Under the pieces are notes generated by a model, which saw only the letters and a list, made by a program, of their open reading frames with translations, did not search any database and was not told the DNA's origin. Below, piece after piece: positions 21,736 to 32,097 of a DNA stretch of 64,000 bases. A program made the position numbers and the translations under genes. The stretch comes from Seminavis robusta (lineage: Eukaryota > Bacillariophyta > Bacillariophyceae > Naviculales > Naviculaceae): the NCBI GenBank assembly GCA_903772945.1, contig CAICTM010000186.1, positions 1-64,000 of the forward strand. The letters are read 5' to 3'. How positions within the stretch are numbered: position 1 is the first letter of the stretch; each line of letters opens with the position of its first letter.

Positions 21736-23271
21736 CTACTTCGTCGTTTGCTTTGTCCCTCGATTCTTTTTCAACCGTCTTGTTCCTCGCATGATCGTTG
21801 CAGCAGAGATGCAGGAAAGAATGCGGAAGAGGCCCATTTGTTCCAACAGGGCCAATGGTCCTAGCACCACCATGGTCAATATCAACAAGAAGAGTTGTAC
21901 CGGCATGTTTTGTCGATGGACCCATTCTGCCATTTGGAATCCGGCAGCCACAAACTTGGCATAGCCGGTTGCGGGATCCCTGGCAAACAGGTAATCGGGG
22001 CAGACTCTTCCATGATGGACACATGCCATTCGAATGGGAGCCATGTACAAGACATGAATAAATGTATGCCAGGACATGATGCGATAGTGTTGTTGTAGCT
22101 CCATCATGTCCTTTCCCAAGATGGCTACGTAGGTCGATGCCACAATGCCATTGACCACAATGGTCCCATCGGGTGTGAGAGGAGCATACTTGCCCCGTCG
22201 GTAGGTCGTTCCAATGTTGGTAATTCGTGTGGTGGTGGTGGTGGTGGTGGCATTGTTGTGGATTGTTGTCGTGTCCATTAGAAAGAGCGAGTCTCCAACG
22301 GCAAGATTTTGGGCCGCCACTGGATGTTTGGTTCCTTCCAAAAACACCAAATGGTCCCTGGAAACGACCAAAGGTTTTGGGGCATGCTCCGTTTCAATCT
22401 CCAGATATTCCATCACTGCATCCTCCTCTACGTGTGCCATGGCATAGATGGGTTGATACTCATACTCGTACTCATCATTCTCATGTGTGGTTTGCTGCGT
22501 TTGCAGCACCCAATCTCCCACTTGCAAGTCTTTCATTTTCACCGGCCATTCTCTATCGCGGACACGGACCGTCATGTCACCGGAAAAACAGGCTCCGCCT
22601 CCTGTATCTGGTTCCGACGTACTGGTGGGCGCCGTGGTCGTACACAGAATATCCAGGGCGTTCTCGGCATTGGACGTGGAGGCATCATCTGCCACCACCT
22701 GTACGTACGCTCGAGAATCGGAGGCGGCTGTGGCTTCGCATGTCTCGGAATTGCTTCCCACCGCGCTGCCTAATGAATACACAAAACAAAAGGAAACGAT
22801 GGCGTCCATGATTATTGAGTTGAGTGATCATGACGAACCGGCGACTGCATGCATGCACCTACATTACGTACCACTGGTATCGGACACGCAGTCGGCCGTG
22901 CCAAATGCATCTGGAAGATCTCCATACCGAATGGCCAAAATCAAATTGACGACTTGAATGCTGGAAATGGTACATGTGGTCTTGCTGCCAGATGCCGTGT
23001 CCGTATTGAGCTGGTAAAAGTTGAAACTGGGTTCTGTTTTGACCTGGCTAGCCAGTAGTAGCGAGAAGAAAGCAATCGTAGAATATTATTGAGTCAACAA
23101 CATGCCGGACTGCCTTTCCGTCAATATTTTGTTTGATATTTCTACCGTACCACTTACTCGGACAAAAGCACTGGTTCCACTAGTAAGTTCCGTTACAGAG
23201 AGAGAGCCCACAACAGAGCCAATAGTAATGGATGCGAGCAGACAGCAATAACACAACAAGAGCATCTTCAT
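21736..23271 (-). CDS. Secreted or membrane-anchored protein with a Hedgehog/Hint-type module
   Basis: Three minus-strand exons, 23158-23271, 22872-23043 and 21736-22769, with GTAAGT..CAG and GTACGT..TAG introns, give 439 residues. The start ATG has a GCCACCATG context and opens a clear signal peptide (about 1-22). Residues about 23-145 form a cysteine-containing N-domain I do not recognise. At C156 a Hint module begins: GGACFSGD, then L.VGDWVL, then SRDHLVF (H235), a second L.VGDSLFL, and APLT.DGTIVV, which are the standard Hint blocks of Hedgehog-like autoprocessing domains. A hydrophobic segment (about residues 390-410) and a basic tail follow. By family knowledge the module would cleave itself before C156, possibly attaching a lipid to the N-domain. 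A GTG repeat in the gene encodes a threonine run near residues 270-276. Confidence 0.85.
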
Positions 23272-23452
23272 GGTGGCTTTTTCTTCGAACAAGAAAAAAG
23301 GGAATGAGAAAACAGAACTCCCTCTCACCTTACCCATATTCACGAAGGAGTTCCTCATGAGACGTCACCATGTCACGATGAGAACTCCGATTTGAATCCA
23401 CGTTCTAAAATCTATGGTGACCGTGTGGCTGTCACTGCACCTAGTTGTACCG

Positions 23453-23550
23453 CAAACAAACAAACAAACAAACAAACAAACAAACAAACAAACAAACAAA
23501 CAAACAAACAAACAAACAAACAAACAAACAAACAAACAAACAAACAAACA
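23453..23550. repeat. (CAAA)n microsatellite
   Basis: About 24 near-perfect copies of CAAA run through this tract. It keeps a frame open on both strands (TNKQ plus, LFVC minus), which is not evidence of coding. Confidence 0.98.
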
Positions 23551-23598
23551 CGTGAGTAGTGGCAGCGTACTAGTACACTGCTTCTCCCTCACAGAATC

Positions 23599-24464
23599 AT
23601 GGCCGTTGCGTTCAAATTTCTCTGGGTTGCCGTTGTTGCCGTTGTTGCCATCAATGCCGTCTCTCAAACTCTTGGCTAGCTACGCACAGGAAGATCTGGA
23701 ACCCAATGCACCCTCAGAAGAGGATTTTGTATTCACCTATAATGCTGATATTAAGAGGTTGGTTGAGGAGGGCACGGTCACCAATGTGGGTGCTGTCTTG
23801 TCTCTGGAAGAGGTTCCCGTTGTTGAAGAAATGGAGGTAACATGCAACTCCAACATGAAAAACTTCGTCACCTATGTTAAAGTTGAGTTTGATGGGGATG
23901 CAGCCGCTTTATCTGACATGGAAATTGCCATTCTCGGCATTTTATTTGATCAAGTTTACAATGACATCTCCTTTGCCAACTGTGATGGATATTTCAGAAT
24001 GACGAGTGGCGCTTTGTTAAATCCTGGAATAGGGAGTTCAGACTTGTTTGAAGTGTCAGGAACTTGCAGAGACTGCCCCGTCGATGGTGAGTATGGCTGG
24101 TCTTCAATGTTTGCAAACACGAGGCGTAGATTACATTTCATGGAAAGGCTGCCATGGCCACCTGATCCTCCAGTGCCATCCAGAACACCCACTCCAGCAA
24201 AAAAGTAATCCTTCACGAGTTCGTGGTCTACAAACTGGGCCGGATGAAGATGTTTGTCTCTGCCCTGCACTGAGCGGCAATGTTGACGATCCCAGTCCCG
24301 CAGCCCCATCTGAGAATGAGTTGCAGGCTGAACTCAATCGCCGCATATCAGATCTACGAAGGACTGGAATGATCAACAACATTGTCTCCATCTCCGCTCT
24401 CATTGAGGGTGATCTTCTAGGAAGGTTCCCCGGTGATGATCCCAGCTATGGTCTCCCCCCGTGA
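23599..24464 (+). pseudogene. Secreted-protein gene copy A, with two frame changes
   Basis: ATG at 23599 opens a classical signal peptide (about 20 hydrophobic residues) that hits TAG at 23677. The next frame carries the body: SYAQEDLEP to about 24205, with an EEDFVFTYN block, a C.SNM.NF....VEFDGD block and a LFDQVYNDISFANCDGYF block. The frame changes again at an A6 run (about 24199-24204), after which DEDVCLCP, a second E..LQ..LN block and a stop at 24464 follow. The first block and the second both look like members of one repeated secreted-protein domain. Gene copy B at 30419-31467 shares the LENSFQETYN..LTFANCDGYF block. Either two indels broke the gene, the assembly miscounts bases, or a small intron is missed. 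Function unknown; extracellular by its signal peptide. Confidence 0.55.
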
Positions 24465-24850
24465 AGCCAATCCCCACTTCGGCCGGGTGTGGTTCCCCAA
24501 AGCTTCAGCTGCCATGATGATCTGTTCATTGGGGCCATATGCGTTATGAAGATTTTTATGCCAATGGTTTCTTTACTCGATAAACACAGAGATGGTAGTA
24601 GTTTATGCTTGCATTGGGTGTATTCTTTATCTGTATTTGTAGTGACAGATCCAGTGGCGGGGCTCCACTCTGACCTTGGAAGTCTCGGTCCAGTCATCGC
24701 GAGATACACCCGTGATTGCTGCATCGGAAGGTACCTGTCATTTCCTGTATACCCTGGTTCTGATTCTACAGAGGATCTTTATCCAAAACTGCAATCACAT
24801 GTGGTGAAGACAACTACAGAGGTGTTGCTGGATGTGCCCTCAAAACTTTC
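24465..24850. other. 3' flank of copy A
   Basis: No gene is seen. The stretch ends with a CTAGCTAT word shared with the end of gene copy B, where the inverted-duplication arm begins. Confidence 0.35.
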
Positions 24851-25072
24851 CTAGCTATATTGGCGATCGAATCACTTTGTGAATGGATCCGGAACACCTG
24901 ATCCATGGTAACCATAAAACTGTTGGGTGGTGGCTGGTTCCAAGAAGAAGAATGACGAAACCTCAACATACAGCATTCGATCTTGGCGCTGACTATGCAC
25001 CAAGGCTACACAATGACCACACACACATCTGGAAAAAGCCATTTGCAATTCTTCATCCCTCTTCACTGAGCC
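24851..25072 (+). repeat. Inverted-duplication arm A
   Basis: About 220 bases starting GATCGAATCACTTTGTGAAT and ending TTCATCCCTCTTCACTG recur in reverse complement at 30221-30433. Matching blocks in order include GGAACACC, CGATCTTGGCGCTGACT and AGGCTACA. Identity is roughly three quarters by eye with small indels. Confidence 0.8.
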
Positions 25073-26318
25073 AAGAGGAGCTGGCTGGGACAACTTACTT
25101 GGCTAGTTGGTGCCCTTGTGCCCTTCGGCATGGACACCAATGACCTTGATCCTGCCCAGAACGTTGCCTATTTGTCGACCCATCCCTTCTCTACAACAAT
25201 AACAAAGTGAGCCTGGGTCTCTTTAGCCAACAATTGTAGATAACCTCCCTTCTCTAAAGCCCCCTTGCTATGTTAGATAGTTAGCCAACAAATGTGTCCT
25301 CCATGGAGCTGTCATCCACACAATCTTCGGGGTGGAAAAAGTGAGGGAGAACACTCGGAAGTCGGAGACACGGGACATTGATAATGCTTCAACTCGTAGT
25401 TAATAACACGAATAGACCGAATGACTAGGAGTAGAAAGGGTAAGTGGTTGTAAGTCTTTGCGTAATCGATTGATATAGAGGAGAAAGACCGGTGCAACTT
25501 ACTGGAAGATCCAAGGAAAGACAACAACATTTTGGTACCAGTACTAGCTAGCTATAGCTAGCACGGCGGCTCTGAATGATGTGTGGATGTTTTCTCATGC
25601 GGAGTGGAAGAGTAGGTATTCTGCTATTGATCATTGTTGAAATCTCATAAATCGATATCATTCAATCCTTTGGAACAAACCCGACCTAATAGGTGATCTG
25701 GCTGGAAGGACAACTAGCTACTAGAGTAGACGAGAACCAGGTAGAAACAAATATCCTCATTTCGCCCCCGCGGGAGGAGCAAGAGCACCCTACCGGTACC
25801 CACGAAAAGCAGTAGATTCGGCTCTCTATCCCCGAAACTGGCGTGCTTGATTGCTGCAAACTAAACTTGAGCAATGACGGCGTAAGGTACAACCAGTTTT
25901 ATGACATCAGTACGTACCTTTTCCCTCATCATTTTCTTACGTTGCAAAACTGTGTTGCACCTCTTACTGTTGAAAAAACTGATTTATAGTCCTGCTTGCA
26001 GTGGCTACGGTACAAGCAATATTTCCGACTTCTCCCATGTAGCCTTCAAGGGATGCAAGATCTAAGTATGAGTCGTTGAAAAGGCATAAAGCTGGTGGAT
26101 GCGGGTTCACCATGACTTCATCGGATATGATCCCGGATCTTACGGGAAAACAGCAACCGAGGCGAAGAAAACCAAACCAGACAAGAAGGTTGTCTCTATC
26201 ATTTTGCTCTTGGCTGGTCTGGCCAAAAGATAGATATTGGTCACCCCTGTACTACTGCATTCTTGGCTTGGCTAACGGTAGCTAGCATCAAGACAAAGAG
26301 AGAGACTATAGTAATACG
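25073..26318. other. Spacer upstream of the coiled-coil gene
   Basis: No supported gene. It contains a GCTAGCTATAGCTAGC palindrome (about 25546-25561) and a TACCGGTACC word near 25791. The 3' part would include the promoter of the gene at 26319. Confidence 0.4.
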
Positions 26319-29096
26319 ATGAGCACTGTGACAACCGCCACAATGGACGACTTTTTCCAACCTCTCAATTTGGAGGCAACGCGCATTCATGACAATCGAC
26401 GAATCAAAAAGAGCCAAGACGAGATTCCTGTGCGAAGCATGCGATCGCGTTCCATCCGATTTGCCGATGAAAAGGAAGAAGCCGAGCTCATGTTGGAAAC
26501 GATACTGTTGTTTGAACCGGACGATTCGTTCTGCGAAGCCTCTGTAGTGGAAGCCGTCATGGAGGATTTTTGTGTCGAAGACGATGACGATGACGACGAC
26601 GACGAATTTCACGAGGATTCTGGTAGTTCGTTTGACAGTTGGGAATTTGCGCACAACAATTGCAACCCAATGAACATGCCAATAGATGATGACGACGATG
26701 ATGACGACGGTGAGCCGGCATTGACATTGGCGCAACTGGAACAGCAAGTTCGAGATCAACAAGCCAAGGAACTCTTGGAAAAGAAACAACAACAGCAACA
26801 ACAACAGCAACAAAACCAAGAAGAAACAAAAGAAATTCCCGTCGAAATCATGGCCGCCATGGGAGGATCGTTCACATCTGCCGACAAACCCGCATTTAGC
26901 AGTGCTACTGCTATGAGTCCCCTCAATTCTCCTCTGATCACCAAGGAAAAATTGCGTGTCGGCGGTCGAAACCACGATAGCAGCCTCAGCATCCTCCACA
27001 ACAACAACAATAGCAGCAATCTTCTCGATGGCAGTGCGAACAATCTCGACAGCAGCGCTCATCTCAATAGTAGTATGCATTCCGCAACCAATCTCGATGG
27101 CAGCACGCACAGTCTGATCCGTCGCAAAAAGAAGAAACCCTCCCGGACCATTTCCAGTCATCGAGTGGTGCCGCGCAATCCCAATCCCAATTTGCGACGC
27201 GCTCTACAGAAAAGTTCCAGTTTGCGAATGCTCGAAGAAGCCGCCGAAAATAGACGGGCCCGAGAAGACGAAATTCAAAAACGTCAAGCGGCAGAGTCGG
27301 AACTCCAAAAGGTGCAGGAAGCCCAAGAACAATATCAACGACTCCAACAAGATACGGCGGCGGCGGCGGGAATGGTCAGTGCACGACGAGCATCGTTTGA
27401 ACCAAATACGAGTACCAGTACTTCCAAAAAACAACAGTCCACTCCAAAAGAAGAAGAAGAAACCCAGAAAAAACAAGCCCTCACGCACGATCACTTTGCC
27501 ATTCCGGCACCCCAAAAACCAAAAGAAGAAGAAGAACCGAAACCACAAGAAACCACGTCCACAAGTAGTCCCAAACGAACGGGACGTCGTGTCCTGCCGC
27601 GTCGCAATCGAACGTTTGATGGTGCGGGTGATAGCAGTGACAAACCCAAAGCGACACGGGCACGGCCCAAACGAACCGTCTCCAATTTTACAGGACCACG
27701 CAACACGGCATTGCGGCGAGTGCGAACGGCGGAACCATTGACGCGGAAAGCAACCCCACAAGAGAGTCAGCAGAAGCCAGAAGAAGAAGAAAAGAAAGAA
27801 TCTCCCAAAGAAGAAGAAGAAGAAACAACCACCAAACCAATGGTCGTCACTGAGCAGAAACCCCAAAAAGTTGCTGCCACCGTCGCCGCCGCCAAGACAC
27901 CTCATCCCAAGGCAACCACGAAAGCACCAGCCGCGAAACCATCGCGTCGAGCGTCCACGATGACCAGTATCCCCACCAAGAAACCTGTAGTCGAGACGAC
28001 GCCTACTACTGCTACTACTGCTATCCCTGACCCTCCGTCGCCTCGTCGAGTGTCCGCCTCGGGAGTAGCCAGTATCAAGGCAAGATTAGAACAACAATCT
28101 GCGTCCGCGGCACAACACAATGCCAAGTTGGAAGTGACCAAAGTCGCGGTAGTCAACAAGCCACGAAAGTCAAACACTACGGCTAGTACTACTACTAGTG
28201 CTAGTAGCACAGCTCTAACGACGGAAGAAAAAGCCAAACGCGTCACTGCCAAATTGCCCAAAGCAGCCACACGTGGCTCCTCGACCACGACGTCGTCTTT
28301 GGTCAAATCGGCACAAGAAAAGCGATACAATGAAATTCGGGCCGTACAGGGACTCTCCATGGTCGGCTCCAATGCGTGGAATCGCAAAACGCAACTCGTG
28401 GCGGATTTGCAAAGGGCAACTCGAGGATATCTCGTACGACAAGTCATTCAAACGGCACAAACCAAAATCAAACAATTGCAAAAACATCTCAAGGCCATGG
28501 AACGAGCCAAACAACAAGAACTGGAGTCCATTCGGAACAGTCCGGAACTGCAGGCATTGCGAGAAGAATATCAGGCTGCCACCATGACACCGTCGCAACT
28601 CGATTTGGAAAAGGAACAGCGGCAACTCCAAAAGGGCGTCACGGCCGTGCAAGATTCCAATGCCGATATTCAACAAAAAATGGAAGATTTGCACGAAAAC
28701 AATCGACGCATTGCCCGGGCGACGCGGGAATTAAAGTACACCACGGATCGATTAAAGGAACGAACGGTGTGTTTGCAGGCCACGCAAGATCAATTCCGCA
28801 ACAAGGTGGAACAGCTACAAGCAAAAGTGAAATCGCAAACGTTGGAACTCCAAAAGACAATACGTCAAACGGAAACGGAGAAACAAGTCGGATGGATCTG
28901 TCATTGTACCATTTTGCAAGTTCGACAGCACACGAAAATGGTGGCGTCGACATCGCAGGACACCTTTTTGAGAAAGGTTCACAAACGGGCTCAAATTCTC
29001 GATCAACTCAGCAAGAAGCGTAGCAAGGCCGCCAAGGGCAAAAACGGTGGTGACGTCAAGCCGGAGGAAGTTTGCCCCGTCATTTTGACTCTGTAA
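26319..29096 (+). CDS. Large disordered and coiled-coil protein with an IQ-like motif
   Basis: A single exon encodes 925 residues from an ATG in an AT-rich leader. The N-terminal 190 residues are acidic with DDDDDDD and poly-Q runs. Residues about 200-680 are disordered, rich in S/T/P/K/E, with repeated K-E-E-E blocks and RR(V/T)LPRR-type basic patches. From about residue 690 the sequence becomes regular: LQRATRGYLVRQVI resembles an IQ calmodulin-binding motif, followed by a long heptad-like coiled coil (about 700-865). The C-terminus contains CHC and basic residues. I do not recognise a named family. A cytoskeletal or scaffold role is plausible from coiled coil plus IQ-like motif but is inference. 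It is the only intact gene between the arms of the inverted duplication. Confidence 0.75.
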   Translation: MSTVTTATMDDFFQPLNLEATRIHDNRRIKKSQDEIPVRSMRSRSIRFADEKEEAELMLETILLFEPDDSFCEASVVEAVMEDFCVEDDDDDDDDEFHEDSGSSFDSWEFAHNNCNPMNMPIDDDDDDDDGEPALTLAQLEQQVRDQQAKELLEKKQQQQQQQQQNQEETKEIPVEIMAAMGGSFTSADKPAFSSATAMSPLNSPLITKEKLRVGGRNHDSSLSILHNNNNSSNLLDGSANNLDSSAHLNSSMHSATNLDGSTHSLIRRKKKKPSRTISSHRVVPRNPNPNLRRALQKSSSLRMLEEAAENRRAREDEIQKRQAAESELQKVQEAQEQYQRLQQDTAAAAGMVSARRASFEPNTSTSTSKKQQSTPKEEEETQKKQALTHDHFAIPAPQKPKEEEEPKPQETTSTSSPKRTGRRVLPRRNRTFDGAGDSSDKPKATRARPKRTVSNFTGPRNTALRRVRTAEPLTRKATPQESQQKPEEEEKKESPKEEEEETTTKPMVVTEQKPQKVAATVAAAKTPHPKATTKAPAAKPSRRASTMTSIPTKKPVVETTPTTATTAIPDPPSPRRVSASGVASIKARLEQQSASAAQHNAKLEVTKVAVVNKPRKSNTTASTTTSASSTALTTEEKAKRVTAKLPKAATRGSSTTTSSLVKSAQEKRYNEIRAVQGLSMVGSNAWNRKTQLVADLQRATRGYLVRQVIQTAQTKIKQLQKHLKAMERAKQQELESIRNSPELQALREEYQAATMTPSQLDLEKEQRQLQKGVTAVQDSNADIQQKMEDLHENNRRIARATRELKYTTDRLKERTVCLQATQDQFRNKVEQLQAKVKSQTLELQKTIRQTETEKQVGWICHCTILQVRQHTKMVASTSQDTFLRKVHKRAQILDQLSKKRSKAAKGKNGGDVKPEEVCPVILTL

Positions 29097-29900
29097 AATG
29101 AAGAGGCAAGAAACATCTCAAGGAGCAGCAAAAGGAAAGAACCGAAGGGTCGATTCGATTGATTCGGATACGCGCTACGGTGCAGCGGTTTTGCTGGCAG
29201 TGTGGCCACAATGATGCGGCACCATTCATAAACTAGCTTTGAAGTTCATGTCTCAGGACAAGAGTTTTTCTTCCCAGCCAGAGCTGTTGTGGTGTGTCTT
29301 TGTCTTCTGCTTGTTTCACTGCATGCTGTTCCGTTTACAGCAACTCATTTGCCCCGTGCCAAATACCGCTCGTGAAGTAGCTCCCGTTGGTCTTCGTTTG
29401 CCAGCCAGTTTGGCCAAAGCACCAAAGATCGATACGTACGGCACTTGTTATCCAAAAAAACACGTCCGCGATGACGCTGACGGTGCTGCCTGAGCTCTTG
29501 CCTGAGCTCTTGACCTTCTTGAGATCACTGCTCCTGCGCAGGCAGAATGCTGTTCGCTTGGTTTTCTTTGATTGCTGCTGGCGGTTTCTGGCACCATTCC
29601 TTGACACAGTTGCGAGAGGTTCCTTGCATACATGCGCCACACGGAAGAGGGATCCGTACACGGCTGGTGTCGCTTCTGAGGGCATCCTCTCACTGTCAAT
29701 CTCCACGGACAGAACCAGGAAGGAGCTCGATTCGATTCACAACATGTTTTATAACTGCTTCTTATTGGCAACTGACAAAAGGGATACATTCGTCTCACTT
29801 GCATTCTGTGCAACAACGAGACCTCTACTACTTGGAACTGACGAATAGAATGAAACGGTTGACAAGAATGCACCATTACCTAGAAAGCCCCACTCATGCA
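29097..29900. other. 3' flank and spacer, no supported gene
   Basis: Overlapping frames of 90-150 codons occur on both strands, none with a domain or start context I trust. Confidence 0.35.
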
Positions 29901-30188
29901 TCGCTTGATCGAGATCATTGGTGGCAGTGACATCACAGACAGATTGGCAAAGAGCGGATTGTGCATCAATCTTCAATCGTGCAAAGGCAACCTTGGCAGT
30001 GCTTCAGAGTTTCCCTCTCCAAGGCGGCGAGCTTCCTTCTTGGAGATGTCAGGAAGAAGGATCCGCTTGGCTTGGTTACCGGGGATCGACTCCTCACAGA
30101 CTGGACCAGAGACGTACTTGATCAGTGCACTATCGTATTCACTCCAACTGGAGACTTTCAAGGACATTGTAGCTGTACAAATAAACAT
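29901..30188 (-). pseudogene. Gene fragment, related to a piece at 39190-39415
   Basis: Minus-strand pieces read PDISKKEARRLGEG and, in the adjacent frame, AKVAFARLKIDAQ, then CDVTATND. The same order is found at 39190-39415 (MAKKDS, then VKVACARSKNDAYAL, then YDVTATSD). Both copies show the same arrangement in shifted frames. These look like fragments of one host or repeat-borne protein gene, family unknown. Confidence 0.4.
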
Positions 30189-30220
30189 CCAGTGGTACGG
30201 ACTTGCCTTGGAAGCAAGTT

Positions 30221-30433
30221 GGCGCAGTGAAGAGGGATGAAGAAGTGCAAATAACTTCTTTTCCAGACTTGTTTGTGTTCATTGTAGCCTGGTGCAGCAA
30301 CGCAGTCAGCGCCAAGATCGGATGCTGTCATGGTCGTGCTTCGAACCAGCCAGCCCCCCAAATGGTTTTGTTGTTTCCATGGATCCGGTGTTCCAGACCA
30401 ATTCACAAAGTGATTCGATCAACAATAGCTAGG
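30221..30433 (-). repeat. Inverted-duplication arm B
   Basis: Reverse complement of the arm at 24851-25072. It begins immediately at the stop codon of gene copy B, so the duplicated unit is gene 3' end plus this flank. Confidence 0.8.
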
Positions 30434-31467
30434 TCGCTCCCCAGGGACAAACAAGCTGACCCCCTCAATGCTTCGAAAGTATCCATCACAATTTGCAAAG
30501 GTGAGCACTGTGGATGCATGGGGTGAGGATATGTGAGAAATTTGGACTTGTGTGATGTCACAGATTCAATGCAAGGCTGCTAGATGTTGCAGCCAACCTA
30601 CCATTGTATGTTTCCTGAAAGCTGTTTTCCAGAGCGATTTGTTCCGGACCCGTCAAGAACTGTGGACTACCACTGAACTGGAGGCCCACCGAAGAACGAA
30701 AGTCTTCCACGTTTGCGCTGCACAGAATTTCTTCCAACACTGGCTCCAGAATTTCTTCCACTGGCTCCAGAGTTTCTTCCACTAACTCCGGCGTTTCTTC
30801 CACTGGCTCCGGAGTTTCTTCCACTACTGGCACCTCATCTTCACAGTATTCAAAGTACTCTTTCCTCTTGAAAGATTTGGATTTGCTCTTGCTTTTCGAC
30901 TTGCTTTTGGAAGCATGTCGGAGCGATTTGTGCTTGTATTTGTGCCCCTTCTTGGCGCCAGATTTGCGATGTTTGTAGTGTTGGTACTTTTTCCCTTTGT
31001 TGCTCTTTTTCCCCTTTCGGTACTTTTTGTTGGCTAGGCCAATGCAGGTTACACCCTCAATCTCGTCATCATCGTCCTCACTGTCAAACTCGAGAGTGTT
31101 GTCATCCTGGTAGAGATCACCATTGTGATAGAGGTAGGGGTTGTAGTGTCTTCGACCATACTTTGGCACATTTTGACGTTTTGTTTTGGAAGATTTTGAA
31201 TGGCCAGCGCTGGTCTTGTGATGCAGTCTACGTCCATTCCAATTGGATTGAGTGTGCATGTGACCCCGACGAGCCATCATTTCCTCAAGTACCCTGTTGG
31301 TTAACTCATCTTCAGCAGATAGGGTTAATAAATAAATGTTCCTGTTGTTGGTCCTGATTCTTGCTCTCTGAAGTGCCGGTGGCTCGTACCGATGCCGGAT
31401 GGCCACCACACAGCAGCAATGCCCCCATGACTACGATCCAAAGGAAACCGGATGATATTGATCCCAT
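30419..31467 (-). CDS. Secreted lysine/serine-rich protein gene, copy B (silaffin-like composition)
   Basis: ATG at 31467 opens a signal peptide of about 26 residues (hydrophobic core, ending ASVRA). The body lies one frame away (about 31360-30602), so an unresolved short intron or a single-base indel lies near 31340-31400. The body has an acidic DSEDDDDE stretch, a very basic K/H/Y/G region with KSKSKSKSKSK, then a (V/P)EETPE-type nine-residue repeat, then a C-terminal domain shared with copy A. An intron (30508-30601; GTAGG donor, CACAG acceptor) joins QETYN to VLTFANCDGYF, matching the copy A block, and the last exon ends at 30419. Lysine- and serine-rich secreted proteins are typical of silaffin-like cell-wall proteins in diatoms, but that role is inference. 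Confidence 0.6.
30720..30831 (-). repeat. In-gene minisatellite encoding V-E-E-T-P-E units
   Basis: Repeats of a word like GGAGTTTCTTCCACTGGCTC (plus strand) with period about 27 encode acidic proline-containing units in gene copy B. Confidence 0.75.
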
Positions 31468-31590
31468 TTTTGTATCCCTGTTACCACCTATGGCTATCTA
31501 GTAGTACCATGCCATAGAGTTTGAGAGACGGTATTGATAGCAACACACAGTCATGCAACCCCAGAGAAGTTTTGTTTGTTCGTTTGATCA

Positions 31591-31668
31591 CCTCGGCAGG
31601 TAAACTGCCTGAGTTCTCAACCCCTTTACCTCGGCAGGTAAACTGCCTGAGTTCTCAACCCCTTTAAT
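31591..31668. repeat. Two direct copies of a 38-bp unit with an internal palindrome
   Basis: The unit starts CCTCGGCAGGTAAACTGCCT and ends AACCCCTTTA; copies start at 31591 and 31629. Each holds the palindrome GGCAGGTAAACTGCC. It lies just outside the left flanking repeat of the transposon. Confidence 0.9.
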
Positions 31669-31670
31669 GC

Positions 31671-31774
31671 TATTTCCTATTTCCTATTTCCTATTTCCTA
31701 TTTTCTATTTTCTATTTCCTATTTCCTATTTCCTATTTCCTATTTTCTATTTCCTATTTCCTATTTCCTATTCC
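31671..31774. repeat. (TATTTCC)n microsatellite within R1
   Basis: About 15 copies of a 7-base unit, with a few TATTTTC variants. Only two or three units are present at the same place in R2. Confidence 0.97.
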
Positions 31775-31974
31775 GGTGAAGCCAAAGTATAAGGATAGAG
31801 ATAGTCATAAGCCAACAAAACTGAACATTGATGATTCAATACAAGTTAGGGGTAGGAATAAATCATTAGTATTTAAGGTTAGTGCAATCAGCACAACAGC
31901 ACAATAAGCCAGCAGGAGTTGTAAAGGTTAGAGTTACAATAAGGGAATGGCAGCTGGTAAATTATAGAGTAGCG

Positions 31975-32016
31975 GGCGGCAACACACGACGTAGTCCGTA
32001 GTCGGGTGTTGTCGCC
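31975..32016. repeat. Hairpin 1 in R1
   Basis: GGCGGCAACACACGAC pairs with GTCGGGTGTTGTCGCC with few mismatches, most of them G:T compatible. This copy has an extra GTAGTCC in its loop. Confidence 0.85.
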
Positions 32017-32062
32017 AGGGCTAGCTTAAAAGAAGGTTGCAATGAGGGAATGAATGATACCG

Positions 32063-32097
32063 GGCGGCAACACACGACGTAGTCGGGTGTTGTCGCC
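32063..32097. repeat. Hairpin 2 in R1
   Basis: The same 16-base stem as the hairpin at 31975-32016, with a three-base GTA loop. Confidence 0.85.

Noticed and set aside
23365-23667. Minus-strand ORF with an LFVC repeat, and the plus-strand TNKQ extension of the frame that enters gene copy A
   Set aside because: Both are produced by the (CAAA)n microsatellite, which contains no stop in any frame; the real signal peptide of copy A starts after the tract.
26241-27161. Long minus-strand ORFs opposite the 925-residue gene (also 27204-27905, 27902-28447, 28215-28694)
   Set aside because: They mirror the low-complexity codons of the plus-strand gene, have no domains, and lie antisense to a clear coiled-coil coding region.
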